From CAZTKP01 sp964614215 (GTDB lineage: Bacteria > UBP6 > UBA1177), in contig CAZTKP010000166.1 in the NCBI GenBank assembly GCA_964614215.1, positions 1 through 5,631 of the forward strand: a stretch of 5,631 nt of DNA, read 5' to 3'. Numbering within the stretch: position 1 is the first letter of the stretch; each line of letters begins with the position of its first letter. Positions 5,587-5,631 of the stretch are shown piece after piece. A program made the position numbers and the translations under genes. Below the pieces are notes generated by a model. It saw only the letters and a program-made list of their open reading frames with translations. It made no database searches and was not told where the DNA came from.

Positions 5587-5631
5587 ATAACTAATCCGAG
5601 CTTCTTGATTTCTACTCCAGGCTAATGTATT
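5587..5631. other. Non-coding tail with nothing recognisable
   Basis: The 45 bases after the exported protein's TAA contain no hairpin with a T run, no convincing ribosome site and no start of a further gene that I can support. Confidence 0.5.

Noticed and set aside
1471..5631. TAATGTATT near 1471-1479 and again at the right window edge as direct repeats or attachment sites
   Set aside because: Nine AT-rich bases over 4 kb are expected by chance, and no integrase or tRNA lies nearby.

Overview
The window looks like chromosomal DNA of a bacterium with moderate-to-low GC. A small secreted protein that ends in phenylalanine and resembles an outer-membrane beta-barrel suggests a Gram-negative-type envelope. 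I cannot assign a phylum from the sequence alone.

The left three quarters (1-4395) is a compact minus-strand block read right to left. It holds a soluble PAS-PAS histidine kinase (2899-4395), a sodium:solute symporter (1492-2898) that begins on the base after the kinase stop codon, and, 37 bases further on, a nearly complete DUF1846/UPF0371 protein (1-1454) that runs off the left edge. Spacing, shared strand and a single good sigma70-type promoter upstream of the kinase (4429-4457) argue for one transcription unit. The abutting kinase and symporter recall CbrA-type proteins, where an SLC5-like transporter and a PAS/histidine-kinase module are one polypeptide. Here the two are separate, translationally adjacent genes. 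No response regulator is present.

The 4396-4663 intergenic region separates this block from two plus-strand genes. It carries a roughly 100-base palindromic repeat (4497-4594) with short inverted ends and two internal hairpins, resembling REP/MITE-like intergenic repeats. It also carries a second strong promoter (4612-4640) with a perfect 10-base palindrome in its spacer.

The right end encodes a CopG/BrnA-type ribbon-helix-helix antitoxin (4664-4948) with no toxin gene beside it, and an AT-rich exported protein of unknown function (5020-5586) with a TTG start. The palindrome in the antitoxin promoter is a plausible autoregulatory operator. The antitoxin and the exported protein look like a small accessory segment next to the more ordinary kinase-symporter-DUF1846 block.

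I see no RNA gene, CRISPR array, full insertion sequence or clear intrinsic terminator. The most interesting items are the kinase/symporter pair, the toxin-less antitoxin with its operator, and the palindromic repeat.
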